Below, one piece after another: positions 21,170-30,353 of a stretch of 64,000 bases of DNA. This stretch comes from Haematococcus lacustris (taxonomy: Eukaryota > Chlorophyta > Chlorophyceae > Chlamydomonadales > Haematococcaceae). The notes below the pieces were generated by a model. That model saw only the letters and a list, made by a program, of their open reading frames with translations, made no database searches and was not told the origin of the DNA. A program made the translations under genes and the position numbers. Location of the stretch: positions 4,771,045 through 4,835,044 of the forward strand of contig JASKMD010000010.1 in the NCBI GenBank assembly GCA_030144725.1, written 5' to 3'. The first letter of the stretch is position 1. Each line of letters opens with the position of its first letter.

Positions 21170-23890
21170 AATAACCATTGGCTTTGCCCCGTCTGCGCAC
21201 ACGGCTCGGACGACCTCAAAGGCGACATGAAACAATCAGCGGCAACTGACCTGCTGCAGGTCCACTGGCACCCCACAACCGAACCCAAAGCGCTCATTCA
21301 AGCGCACATAGACTACACCGCCAAGCAAAAGGAGTACGACGCGGAGAACAATAGGAGGCAAGGGACGGGACGCCCACCACCCGACGCGGGCCTCCCAGGT
21401 CACACCCGGCAGGGCCTACCCGACCCCCACACATGGCTGCCCCGCTGTATCGACCTACACTCAAAGGCCATCTTCCAAGTCTCGCCCGTCAACCCGCAGA
21501 CTGACATCGTAGGAACGGGGAGATGCGAAACCACCATCCAGCAGCACGCCCACATCATCACACCAGCCACGAGTGAAGGGAGCCAGGGACTCACCCTGCC
21601 CCAATACAGCCTCCCCACACATGTGATAGCCCACGACGAGGCAGGGCGCACAGTGGGCCTGATCACTAAAAGCAAACAGCAAGACCTCGCCACTTGGCTG
21701 CAACACACCCCACACCCAAGGGACCATGCCACCGAGCTGGTAGCCCTCTTACGTAGGCACGACACGCACAACACCCCCCAACCCATTCAAGCAGCACAAG
21801 ACCTAGCCATCTCTACCCTCTACACCACTCACCACTTCCCAAGCACGGTCCAGAGATGGGCTAACCCACTCACAGTCAGGGCTGAAACCACAACCTACTG
21901 GAGCCCAGACATCAATGACACAGCATATGGGGCACACCACAATTGTCTCCTTGTCAGACACACAGGGCTCTCCACATGGAACGTGCCAGCAGAGGATGCC
22001 ATAGCCCTGAAATGCATCAGACATGCCATACACTCTGCCACACAAGAGGAGGCTATGGCCACCATCCTGCTCATTCCTGGCAAGAAAGGCATCTCGTACC
22101 CCAAACACATAGACATGCTGAGAAGCTACCCAGAGTACTGCCAACACATAGCCACCATTCCTCTCAACAAACCCAACGCAGCCGTCAAGTATGACAAGCA
22201 TGCCAAGCTCATCACCTACATCGTCTGGAACCGAGCTGGGCAACAGCTCGTCACACATGGGAACCCACAGGGCTGGCTGGCCAACACAGCCACTGCACTC
22301 CACCCACGAATAAGGACACATCCGGCTCTGGCAAAGCCCTCACAACACAACCAGCCCACCCCGCTGCCAAGCGGCCACCACAAACACCGAGGCCTACCAG
22401 CAGACCATGAGCTCCCCTCCACGGGGCATACACGCCAAACTAACCAGCCTACCTCCCAGCCCACCACCCACACACACAGAGCCATACCAGAGTGGAAGAA
22501 GGTGACATACACGGACGGAAGTTGCATCAAAGGCACCGAGGGAGCATCAGTGGGAGCAGGCGTATACACGCCGGCCAGCGACGATCGGAACACCATCGCC
22601 CTGAGCGGCGACACCACCATTAATAGAGCAGAGCTCATAGCTATTCTCTCAGCGCTGCAGGTGGGAGCCAAGCGCATCGCCACCGACAGCCTCTGCTCAC
22701 TCTACCAGATACGCAGGGCGCTCGCCAACCCGATGTCGCTCCGCACGCACCGACACAAAGACATACTGGCAAAGATAGCAACTATCTTGACTAACAGCCA
22801 GGACACGGTACACTTCTTCAAAGTCCGCGCCCACTCCGGCATCATCGGGAACGAGGGAGCTGATGCACTGGCCAAGTACGCGGCGAGGCACCCAGAGCAA
22901 GCCACAACGCGGGGCCCCTGCAACCCTAGGCACACCGAGCAACACGCATGGCTGAGCACAACAAGCGATCTCAACATCACCACCCCGTTGCCGGACTGCC
23001 GCCACAGCGTACGCAAGCACATGAGCAACAAACACAAACTCGGCCTCGCCAACCAAGAGAGCATTTACTACCAGATGTCACGGGAAATCGCCAAGGTAGC
23101 GGCGAAAGGCTCCTGCGAAAGAGTGATGACCGACGCGGGCATTCCAACAGAGGCGCAGAGGACCGCCCTACTCTATCGGACGGGTGGGCTCTACAACCAG
23201 AAACTGGCCATGCGCTGGGGAAAGGCGGCGGATGACCGGTGCCCGCTATGCGGGGAGGCCGACAGTGCGACACACTTACTCTCGGGCTGCAGCCGCACCG
23301 CAGGTCTAGTACAGGAACGACACAACGGGGCGGGGCGCCTAATCATGAAAGCTATCAGCAAGGGAGCCCAAGGAGGGTGCATCAAGTTCGCGGACATCGG
23401 CAGCCACGAACGAGGCGAGACGGAAGGCATCAACCTACCCAGCGCCACGCTACGCAAGGCTCTAGAAGACCTGAGCCTATCCGCCAGGGACACCAACACG
23501 ACCACCCGCCCGGACATCATCATGATCAACAACACGAAGAAAAGGAAGCAGGGATCGAACGAGTCAACCAAACACGTCACCCTGCTGGAAATCAAGTACT
23601 GTGCTGACTCAAGATGGGCCGAACAGCTAGACAACGCTACCACACAACACGCTGCCATGGAAGAAGCCATCATAGCAGCAGGACACATAGTCACAGTCAG
23701 ACCCATTCTACTGGGAATAGGCGGCATCACTTACAACACACATACCAAGCTACACATGGAAGCCATAGGCATCACGCAAACCAACACCACTAAACTGCTA
23801 AATAAACTGACTAGACATGCGATCATAAGCTCACACAGCATAGCCAGAACCAGCTACAGACTCAGGGCAGGTGTCAAGGATGGGGGCTGA
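21170..23890 (+). CDS. LINE polyprotein, C-terminal part (PHD half, RNase H, zinc knuckle, PD-ExK)
   Basis: It resumes in the same phase as the upstream frame immediately after the MITE. The first residues, NHWLCPVCAHG, supply the missing W..C..C end of the PHD-like finger. RNase H (about 22490-22890) shows YTDGS, RAELIAIL, ATDSL and GNEGADALAK, all four acidic positions present. A CPLCGEADSATHLLSGC knuckle follows (about 23239-23290). The last 130 residues contain RPDIIM and, 27 residues later, LLEIKY, a PD...ExK arrangement like restriction-type endonucleases. Stop TGA at 23888. Alone this part would need re-initiation, so it is probably untranslated in this copy. RNase H removes template RNA during reverse transcription. 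Confidence 0.85.
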   Translation, partial: NNHWLCPVCAHGSDDLKGDMKQSAATDLLQVHWHPTTEPKALIQAHIDYTAKQKEYDAENNRRQGTGRPPPDAGLPGHTRQGLPDPHTWLPRCIDLHSKAIFQVSPVNPQTDIVGTGRCETTIQQHAHIITPATSEGSQGLTLPQYSLPTHVIAHDEAGRTVGLITKSKQQDLATWLQHTPHPRDHATELVALLRRHDTHNTPQPIQAAQDLAISTLYTTHHFPSTVQRWANPLTVRAETTTYWSPDINDTAYGAHHNCLLVRHTGLSTWNVPAEDAIALKCIRHAIHSATQEEAMATILLIPGKKGISYPKHIDMLRSYPEYCQHIATIPLNKPNAAVKYDKHAKLITYIVWNRAGQQLVTHGNPQGWLANTATALHPRIRTHPALAKPSQHNQPTPLPSGHHKHRGLPADHELPSTGHTRQTNQPTSQPTTHTHRAIPEWKKVTYTDGSCIKGTEGASVGAGVYTPASDDRNTIALSGDTTINRAELIAILSALQVGAKRIATDSLCSLYQIRRALANPMSLRTHRHKDILAKIATILTNSQDTVHFFKVRAHSGIIGNEGADALAKYAARHPEQATTRGPCNPRHTEQHAWLSTTSDLNITTPLPDCRHSVRKHMSNKHKLGLANQESIYYQMSREIAKVAAKGSCERVMTDAGIPTEAQRTALLYRTGGLYNQKLAMRWGKAADDRCPLCGEADSATHLLSGCSRTAGLVQERHNGAGRLIMKAISKGAQGGCIKFADIGSHERGETEGINLPSATLRKALEDLSLSARDTNTTTRPDIIMINNTKKRKQGSNESTKHVTLLEIKYCADSRWAEQLDNATTQHAAMEEAIIAAGHIVTVRPILLGIGGITYNTHTKLHMEAIGITQTNTTKLLNKLTRHAIISSHSIARTSYRLRAGVKDGG

Positions 23891-24010
23891 AGGGGTTCTC
23901 CACTTCTAGGTTAGGTGGTGGGAGCAGGCCGCGCCCCAGGCGGAAGCTCCTCCCTTAATGCACGCCGGCTCCGCCGGAGTAGTCTTCTTCTTCTTCTTCT
24001 TCTTCGACGA
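23891..24010 (+). other. LINE 3' UTR and CTT-repeat tail
   Basis: A short 3' UTR of about 90 bp includes the GC hairpin CCGGCTCCGCCGG. It ends in seven CTT units (about 23983-24005). Simple-repeat tails replacing poly(A) are common in algal LINEs. Confidence 0.6.
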
Positions 24011-24332
24011 CATTACTGAGAGGGCAGATAAATGCCTTGAGAGTATGTCGTAGCAGCAGAAAGTAAAAGCCGTTGCAGCTCAAGCCAGCCAGGACATCCC
24101 GTGCATACGTGCCAGGTCAGTGGGTCTGGCAGGGGTCTAAGCATGCGCTGTGAACATGTGTTTGACACAGGCTACTATAAACGGCCAGCAGCAACAGACT
24201 GCATAGACAGACTTCATAGACAGACACTACTGCTTGCAATACTGCGCGATACGCTCAAGTAGTTGCCGCCTGTTCTTACCCACGGACCCCACCCCCATCT
24301 ATGGGTGCTAACATGGCTATCAATGAACTCAC
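24011..24332. other. Unique sequence between the LINE tail and the unrecognised gene
   Basis: This would be intron of the minus-strand gene if that gene continues. An acceptor-like CGCGCAG on the minus strand (about 24247) opens about 40 codons before a stop, but nothing in it is recognisable. Confidence 0.4.
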
Positions 24333-25334
24333 CAGATTGATGCTTGTGGGCTTGATGACAGATGTCATCCATGGCCCGCCGCAGGGTCATGCCGCAGGGT
24401 ACCCTGTCCTCTAGCTGCTGGCCTGGCAGGATGTGCAGCCCCAAAGCTCTCACGATGGTCTCCTGCACCTTCTCAAATGACAGGTTGCAGTCCACAAGCA
24501 ATCGCAGAGCTGCTAGCGAGTACTCTGCGCAGTAGCGAGCTGTGGAGTATCTTGCAACCTGTGTGTGGCACAGCTGGACTGTTGCCAGCTCGTCTTTGTT
24601 ATGCCGATGCTGACCTGCCCTGGGCTTGGATTCCCAATCTGCAATAAAGCGGCGTAGGACATTGATTAAGGGCCCCCTGTTCTGCACCAGCCTGATCCGC
24701 TTGTCCTGGCTGGCAGGGAGTGACGACTGGTAGGGAGTAGAGGCAGTAGGGGAGGAGGGGGGTGCAGCAGCTGACAATCTGAGGCACTCGGCTCGATGCT
24801 CGTGGCACTCCATCACCAAATCCTGACATTGAGCTTCCAAATCTTGACAACGAGCTTCCAGGTCAGCTGCTGCTGCTGCTGCCTGGTCACCCTCTGTTGC
24901 CCTCTGCTGCAATGCCACGGCCTCCCCCGCCATAACAGCGTTGGCATGCTGGAGCAGCCCTAGCTGCAATGTCAATGCATGGGCAGTGCATGCTGCCAGG
25001 GCAGCCCTCTGCTCTGCTGCATAAACTGCTCCAAATGCTGTCAACTGGTGCCTCGCGTTTTGTTGTTGAAGCTCCTCAATCTGAGCCTGCATTTGCTGCT
25101 CACGCATACACAAGCACGGCACACACAGGGGCTGGGGCAGTAGTGGCAAATGCACAAGCAGCAAGGGCAGAGGGGAGTTGGGAACAGAGCAGGGAACAGC
25201 AAGGGCCGCAGAAGCCTTACCTTCAGCCGGTTTGCGATGAAGCCGGCCGTGCGCGTCCACGGGGCAATGCCAGCTGCAACCCGAGCTGCCATGACCGCCG
25301 ATGCATTCTTACTACGCTTAGTGCGTCGGCCCAT
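24333..25334 (-). CDS. Unrecognised gene, first two exons (coiled-coil/Ala-rich protein), 3' part missing
   Basis: Exon 1 (25334-25221) starts at ATG and encodes MGRRTKRSKNASAVMAARVAAG..., a basic N terminus, ending at donor AAG|GTAAGG. Exon 2 (25086-24333) starts after AAATGCAG, continues in phase, and ends at donor TCTG|GTGAGT. The intron is 134 bp. Exon 2 encodes an Ala/Gln/Glu-rich, probable coiled-coil region with LEARCQDLEAQCQDLV-type heptads. It continues into a conserved-looking segment with LRLLVDCNLSFEKVQETIVRAL and MTLRRAMDDICHQ. That last pattern vaguely recalls the region before the catalytic core of hAT-like transposases, but I cannot assign it. Further exons would lie below 24333, where a LINE in opposite orientation now sits within about 330 bp. 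The gene is therefore either truncated by it or has an intron of more than 15 kb. Confidence 0.55.
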
Positions 25335-25567
25335 CGCTAATTATGGCCGCCAGTTTGCATCATTTGCGCCGCTGATGGACGCTGGTGGTAGCTTGGAGGA
25401 ACCAGAACGACCTCTACAACTTTTGCAGCCTGGTGGGCGCGAGATGATGGGGTAATTTAGACATGAGCATGGTAGGTATGTCTGGGTGTATCTATGGGTG
25501 CTAACCTAAAGGATACGCTACCAAAAGTTGCAAAAGTAGTCGGGGCACACCGTTTGCATCTCTACAG
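25335..25567. other. Presumed upstream region of the unrecognised gene
   Basis: It lies between the ATG at 25334 and the Z1 terminus. No TATA box or other site stands out. It ends with CTACAG, whose last two bases (AG) are the Z1 target duplication. Confidence 0.4.
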
Positions 25568-25703
25568 CACACAGGCAAATTAGTGCGGATATTCGTCATC
25601 CTAGGGGGGTAGTTTTTTTATGCGGTTCACCTCGGATTGTCCTTGCGACTCCAACGCCACTTGACGCTTGTTGAAATTCTGAGTATGTGAGCAGTTGGAG
25701 TGT

Positions 25704-25782
25704 AGGTACCTACAGTACTGTAGATGTCTACAGTACTGTAGATGTCTACAGTACTGTAGATGTCTACAGTACTGTAGGTCAG
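25704..25782. repeat. Left subterminal palindromic array of Z1
   Basis: Four units of CTACAGTACTGTAG with linker ATGT, about 140 bp from the left end. This mirrors the array about 130 bp from the right end. Confidence 0.85.
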
Positions 25783-26506
25783 ATTTGACAAGGTCTCTTG
25801 TACATAGGGTACCATGCTGTTCTCCACATTCAAACCACCATTTGCTACCGCGATTGCACCGTCAGCTTCAACGTGCTATAAATAGTGAGAGGCGTCGAAG
25901 CGTAGGCCCGCAAGCTCAATATGGATATTTGTGCCGAAAGTTGTGTCCACGCAATAAGGTCGCCATAGGGAGCTACATACATACGTGTAAGGTCTAAGGC
26001 CGGGGCCCGTCTCTATCGCAAGCTAGGTCCGTTCTGTCGGTTGTACTGGGTAGCTCGGCTTGCAAGCTCCCGCAAAGCTGTGGATGTTGATGATGCCCCG
26101 CAATCACAACAACCTCATGCACCGCACCCTCCTATCTAATATCGAGTGCGGCAGAGATTGCCCCAAAAGTTGTTTGCGGTTGGCCCTCAACCATCCATCA
26201 TTACATCTAACCTCATATCATTACATCATGACTCTTAGCCTACATCATTACATCACCACTTGTGGTCCTGCCAATCACTGCATGCATGGTATGGGCAAGG
26301 GCTCTGACTCTTGCAAGGGCTGGTCTCAGGGTCGATACCTAACCCTAGAGGCTGAATAATGCTGGGCTCGGCAACATATGCACGCTTTGTTGTCAGCGCA
26401 TTTGCATAGCACTGTCGGGATAGCAAACGAGCTTGGGCTACGTTGAGTTGTTCCTGCATGGGGGTGAAGGGGGCATGGGGGTTAAGGATGCATGGGGGAA
26501 GGCAGC

Positions 26507-26762
26507 TACAGTACTGTAGGGGTCTACAGTACTGTAGACACCTACAGTACTGTAGACACCTACAGTACTCAAGACCCCATGAGTACTGTAGATCTCTACA
26601 GTACTCAAGACCTCCATGAGTACTGTAGACCTCTACAGTATTCAAGACATCCATGAGTACTGTAGACCTCTACAGTACTCAAGACCCCCATGAGTACTGT
26701 AGACCTCTACAGTACTCAAGACCTCCATGAGTACTGTAGACCTCTACAGTACTCAAGACCCC
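26507..26762. repeat. 37-bp palindromic array, left of the chromovirus
   Basis: Three 18-bp units pass into 37-bp units containing GAGTACTGTAGACC and TCTACAGTACTC. The array resumes at 33179 after the retrotransposon with the same period. Confidence 0.9.
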
Positions 26763-26767
26763 CATGA

Positions 26768-26976
26768 TGTAGCGAACGGCTCCTCGAAGCCTAGCTCGCC
26801 TCACGGTACTTCTGTACTGCAGTGTGACATGGTGGGCGAAAGGGGCAGGTGGGCCTTCGTGCACACCTGCTTCAGAGGTTCGACTCCTCGGGGGAAACGT
26901 TCTAAACCCTGGCCATGTCATGCTGTGGGAAAGAAGGTAGTTATCGGTTCTCGGCGGTGTGCCTCAGCACGCTACA
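26768..26976 (+). repeat. 5' LTR of the chromovirus
   Basis: 209 bp, TGTAGCG...GCTACA. It differs from the 3' LTR at about position 19 (CTCGAAG versus CTCAAAG). Confidence 0.95.
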
Positions 26977-26979
26977 TTT

Positions 26980-26997
26980 TGGTTTCCGACCGACGTT
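26980..26997 (+). promoter_or_regulatory. Candidate primer-binding site
   Basis: TGGTTTCCGACCGACG begins three bases after the 5' LTR, a normal position for a tRNA primer-binding site starting TGG. The cognate tRNA was not identified. Confidence 0.45.
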
Positions 26998-27027
26998 GCT
27001 ACTAACGCCACCTTCTCTCCTAAGCAA

Positions 27028-28140
27028 ATGCCTGCCAAAAAGGAAACTCCGCATGGCAGGGACCAACAGACGAAGAACACTCCGCTTGGAGATCAAGCCT
27101 CTGTTTCTCCACGCCCAACAGTTGCAACAGAGCATTAACAGCTGGAAGGAGCGACTGCGCACCTAAAAGCCTCCTAAAACAAAGCCGTTCGGATTGGAGC
27201 TGAGCTCGCTGCATTGGAGCGTCTCTATGGCAAACAAAACGCGGTGGTGAGTGGTGAGCAGATTGTGGCAGCGATTCGCAGCCAGTACTCGCAGTCAGCT
27301 CGACATGCTGTGGACTTCAGCAGTGGCACTTCTACTACTTAAGTTGCACTTGCTGCACCAGCCTTGTCGACCGCTGCACCTAATGCACATGCCGCACCCG
27401 CTGCGCCACATTCGACGCCAGTGGGGCAGTTTGCCCTCGTCTCAGGTTGCTTTGCCTGCCAATGCATCACTTATTGTGTCAGCCTCCTTGCCCAGGTTTA
27501 AGGTCCCAGGTCCTGACATAAGGACAGACCTGTGTCTTGCCACATCTCGGGTAACAGAGACTTTCTGTGAGGATCTTGAGGTCCTTTGTGCATATCTGTG
27601 CATAGACCCGGGTGATGCATTGACTAACTTATTGCCAAGCAAGGCATGAGAGGTGTGGTGCCTTGCCACTGGGAATGCCCACATCCTTGCTCATGGCACT
27701 AGGCCAACATGGGCATACCTGCGCTCTTCTTCTAAGGAGATGGTTGGTGGTGGCCTACGCAATGTTTTCAGATGTGCACCGCAGGAGGTTGTTGTACCCT
27801 TGTTCACTGTGCATGTCAGCAGGTTCTACCCTCAATGCCTACATCACAGACTTCAGAAGTACTCTGACTGTGGCAAGTGCCACCTGCATGGCGTCATTGA
27901 TGCTGGTTACCACCTTCATTAGGGGCCTTACCCCTAAGGTGCAAGCACATGATCTTGCACTTATGCATGACCCCACACTTACTGATGCTATTTAGGTTGC
28001 TGTGAATGCACAGAAGATACTCTTTGCAGTAGCCACCATGCAAGTGGGACGTCGCCCACCTGCACCACCTATGGTTGCCTTTGTGCCCCATAAGCAGATG
28101 GACCGTATGCCAAGGCTTCTTTTGCCCAGCTGAAGGATGT
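27028..28140 (+). pseudogene. Chromovirus gag, degenerate
   Basis: Gag-like segments are readable in more than one frame: KVPGPDIRTDLCLAT...FCEDLEVLCAYLCIDPGDALTNLL (about 27500-27649) and NAYITDFRSTLTVAS...GLTPKVQAHDLALMHDPTLTDAI (about 27835-27990). The initial frame from ATG 27028 ends at TAA after 36 codons. Further stops interrupt the readable pieces, for example TGA just after LLPSKA and TAG after LTDAI, and frame changes lie between them. No CCHC knuckle was found. Confidence 0.7.
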
Positions 28141-28224
28141 GCTCCTGCGACCCCTCGTGGCCCATACTGGAATGTCCATAGCGACAACAACAGCCGCCAC
28201 AGCAGTCAAGGTGGGGGTTGTCCT

Positions 28225-28700
28225 GCTGAGCGTTCTGCCCTTGCCCCCCATGCTCCTATGCTCACAGATGAGGCAAATCTGCCCATAGGTCATGCAGTAG
28301 ACGATGGTGTCTTACACTTCTCGTCCCCTGGTAGAGTGAATGGCTATGCCTGTACTATGCTGTTTGACAGTGGTGCAGCAGCCAGCTTCATCAACTGTGC
28401 TGCTGTTGAGCAGTATTAGCTTGCCAGTTATAAACTGATGCAGCCCAAGGAATTCCTTGTGGCCAATGAGCAGCGTGTGGTTTGTACGCATGCATGCAGC
28501 GTCCAGTTGAATGTGCAGACCCTGAGCTGCAGGGTTGAGTTGTTGGTGATGCCAGAGATGTTCTCTGCCTTTGATGTGTTAATGGGCAGTGACTGATTAC
28601 AGTCAAATGGTGTGTTGCTAGATCATCTGGCACGTACTATTACAGTACAGTTGGCGTTTATTAAGACGGTGCTCAAGTTTGAGCTTGCAGCGCCCCTTAT
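28225..28700 (+). pseudogene. Chromovirus aspartic protease, with stops
   Basis: The retropepsin active site LFDSGAAASFI is encoded at about 28360, and a distal FDVLMGSD segment at about 28570. The same frame is broken by TAG at 28417 and TGA after GSD (about 28594), where related elements usually have Trp. The region to 29250 is Pro/Ser/Thr-rich linker with repeated Asp-Pro-Ala-Asn-like units. Confidence 0.7.
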
Positions 28701-29199
28701 GGCCCCCCCTGTGCCCATGTCTTGGCGAAGCACAAGCAAGCCACTGTGTCAGCAAAGGTGGCTTATAGGTGGCTAAGGAAGGGCGTCCAACCTCTGGTTG
28801 CCCTGATCTCAACAACCCTACCCTCTACCTCACCTACCGTTCACCCTGACCCTCACTCTCAATCAAGAACCTTACCCTCTCACTCACCTACCCACTACCC
28901 TACCTCCGACCCAGCTAATATGCTGTCCTACCCCTATTACAGCTAATTTGCTGCCCTCATCCTCTCTCATATACTTTACCCTCGGTCTCTCTTATCAATG
29001 ACCCCCACCCCAGCAAGTATGCTGTCCGTGCACCCTACCTCTGATCCAGCTAATTTGCTGTCCCATATACCTGACCCCTACTCTCAAGCATCTACCCCAC
29101 CCTCTAACTCACCCATCCATTACCCAACCCCTTCTCCAGCTAATCAGCTGTCCAACATACCTGACCCTCTCTCTCTCCCAACCACCTCACCTCCTGCCC

Positions 29200-29668
29200 C
29201 CACTATCAATTACCCGACCTCCATAACCCCTGCAGTGGCAGCTCAGCTGACAGCACTCATATCTGAGTACGACGATGTCTTCGCACCCTTTAATACCCTA
29301 CCCCCTCAGCGTCCAGTGGGACACACCATCCCTCTTCAGCCTGGCTGTAAGCCACCAGCCCTGCCATCATATAAGATGAGCCAGCCAGAGCTGTTGGAGA
29401 TGAAGAAGCAAGTCACAGCCTTCTTGGAGCAGGGCATCATTGAGCCTTCCTCCTCTCCCTACGCTGCCCCTGTCCTCTTTGTCAAAAAGAAGTCAGGTGA
29501 GTTAAGGATGTGTGTAGACTATCGTCAGCTGAATAAGATCACACTCAGGGATCAGTACCCACTACCTCGAGTGGATGACCTGTTTGACAGGTTAGCTGGG
29601 TGTACAGTGTTTTCGTCACTAGACCTGCAAGCTGGTTATCACCAGATCAGGATACCTGATGAGGATGT
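29200..29668 (+). pseudogene. Chromovirus reverse transcriptase, N-terminal half
   Basis: Clear [53 protein letters not shown] and [15 protein letters not shown] (first catalytic Asp present). The frame is interrupted after PDEDV by an insert. The continuation PKTAFRTPSGLYQF is found at 30354. Confidence 0.9.
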
Positions 29669-29691
29669 AATGGATAATCGGCGGGCCGAGT

Positions 29692-29808
29692 ACATTATGC
29701 GAAAATAATGGACGAGTCCGAGGCGAGGCGGCCATATACACCGAGGCGCAGCCGAGGTGTATATGGCCGCGGAGACGAGGACGAGTCCATTAGATTCGCG
29801 TAATGTGC
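29692..29808. repeat. 117-bp inverted-repeat hairpin in the RT insert
   Basis: Arms ACATTATGCGAAAATAATGG and CCATTAGATTCGCGTAATGT pair imperfectly. Inside them GGCCATATACACC pairs perfectly with GGTGTATATGGCC. It may be a small nested MITE or the left end of the larger insert. Confidence 0.7.
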
Positions 29809-29847
29809 GAGGTAGAGGCGATTATCTGGTATATCTGAGGTCCGCGG

Positions 29848-29935
29848 CCCGTCAATTATACAAAAGCGTACCCCGCGGCCCGTCAATTATACAAAAGCGT
29901 ACCCCGCGGCCCGGCAATTATACAAAAGCGCGGTC
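29848..29935. repeat. Three direct 31-bp repeats
   Basis: Three copies of a unit containing CGGCCCGTCAATTATACAAA, about 31 bp apart and nearly identical. Confidence 0.85.
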
Positions 29936-30353
29936 AACTTTAGGTCAAATATCTGAAGTTTTTGACAACGAAGTAGCTTAGCAGCAACGACAAAGCGTTC
30001 CCTTTGTCTTTCCGCGATGAGCGCGGCCTGCCCAAAGCCCGAAGCTTCTAGTCAACATGCCAGCCTGGCAAATTTAAGTATACATGCCAGCCTGGCAACA
30101 TGTCCGCTAAGCTACCGCGCTTTGCTGCAATTGCCGCGTTGAGGTTGCAATAGTTGCGTAGGCGAGCTCTTTCGGGAAACTCGCGACTTGCAGGTTTCGA
30201 CGTGCAAGCCTTACATGCAACTAGCACACTCGCGACTTGCGGTACACTTGCGGAACACGCGAAGCTAGCTGCTCGCCCTTTGCAGCCTTGATATACTCAT
30301 CCGAGTTATGGAAAATTATTTGATCCTGTATTTTGCATACACTTCAGATATGT

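Larger units (their letters stand above)
9045..24010 (+). mobile_element. Giant Dualen/RandI-like LINE with 2A motifs and two endonuclease types
   Basis: A non-LTR retrotransposon of roughly 15 kb including the 500-N gap and a 325-bp nested MITE. There are no LTRs. The polyprotein order is: signal-like segment, tandem repeats, membrane segment, 2A, (gap), repeats, membrane segment, 2A, two Josephin-like domains, APE-type endonuclease, reverse transcriptase, PHD-like finger, RNase H, CPLC...H...C knuckle and PD-ExK motif. An APE plus a restriction-like endonuclease in one element is the hallmark reported for Dualen/RandI of Chlamydomonas. The 3' end has a GC hairpin and a short CTT-repeat tail instead of poly(A). 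The exact 5' end and the target duplication could not be defined. Autonomy is broken by the nested MITE and perhaps within the gap. Confidence 0.85.
29669..30349 (+). mobile_element. 681-bp insert in the RT gene
   Basis: RT coding sequence is interrupted between ...GATGT (29668) and CCCTAAG (30354). The tetranucleotide ATGT occurs at both junctions (29665-29668, 30350-30353), suggesting a 4-bp duplication. Near the left end is a 117-bp hairpin. Three direct copies of a 31-bp unit follow (about 29848-29935), then about 400 bp of noncoding sequence. No open frame and no clear terminal inverted repeat. Its class is unknown. Confidence 0.75.
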
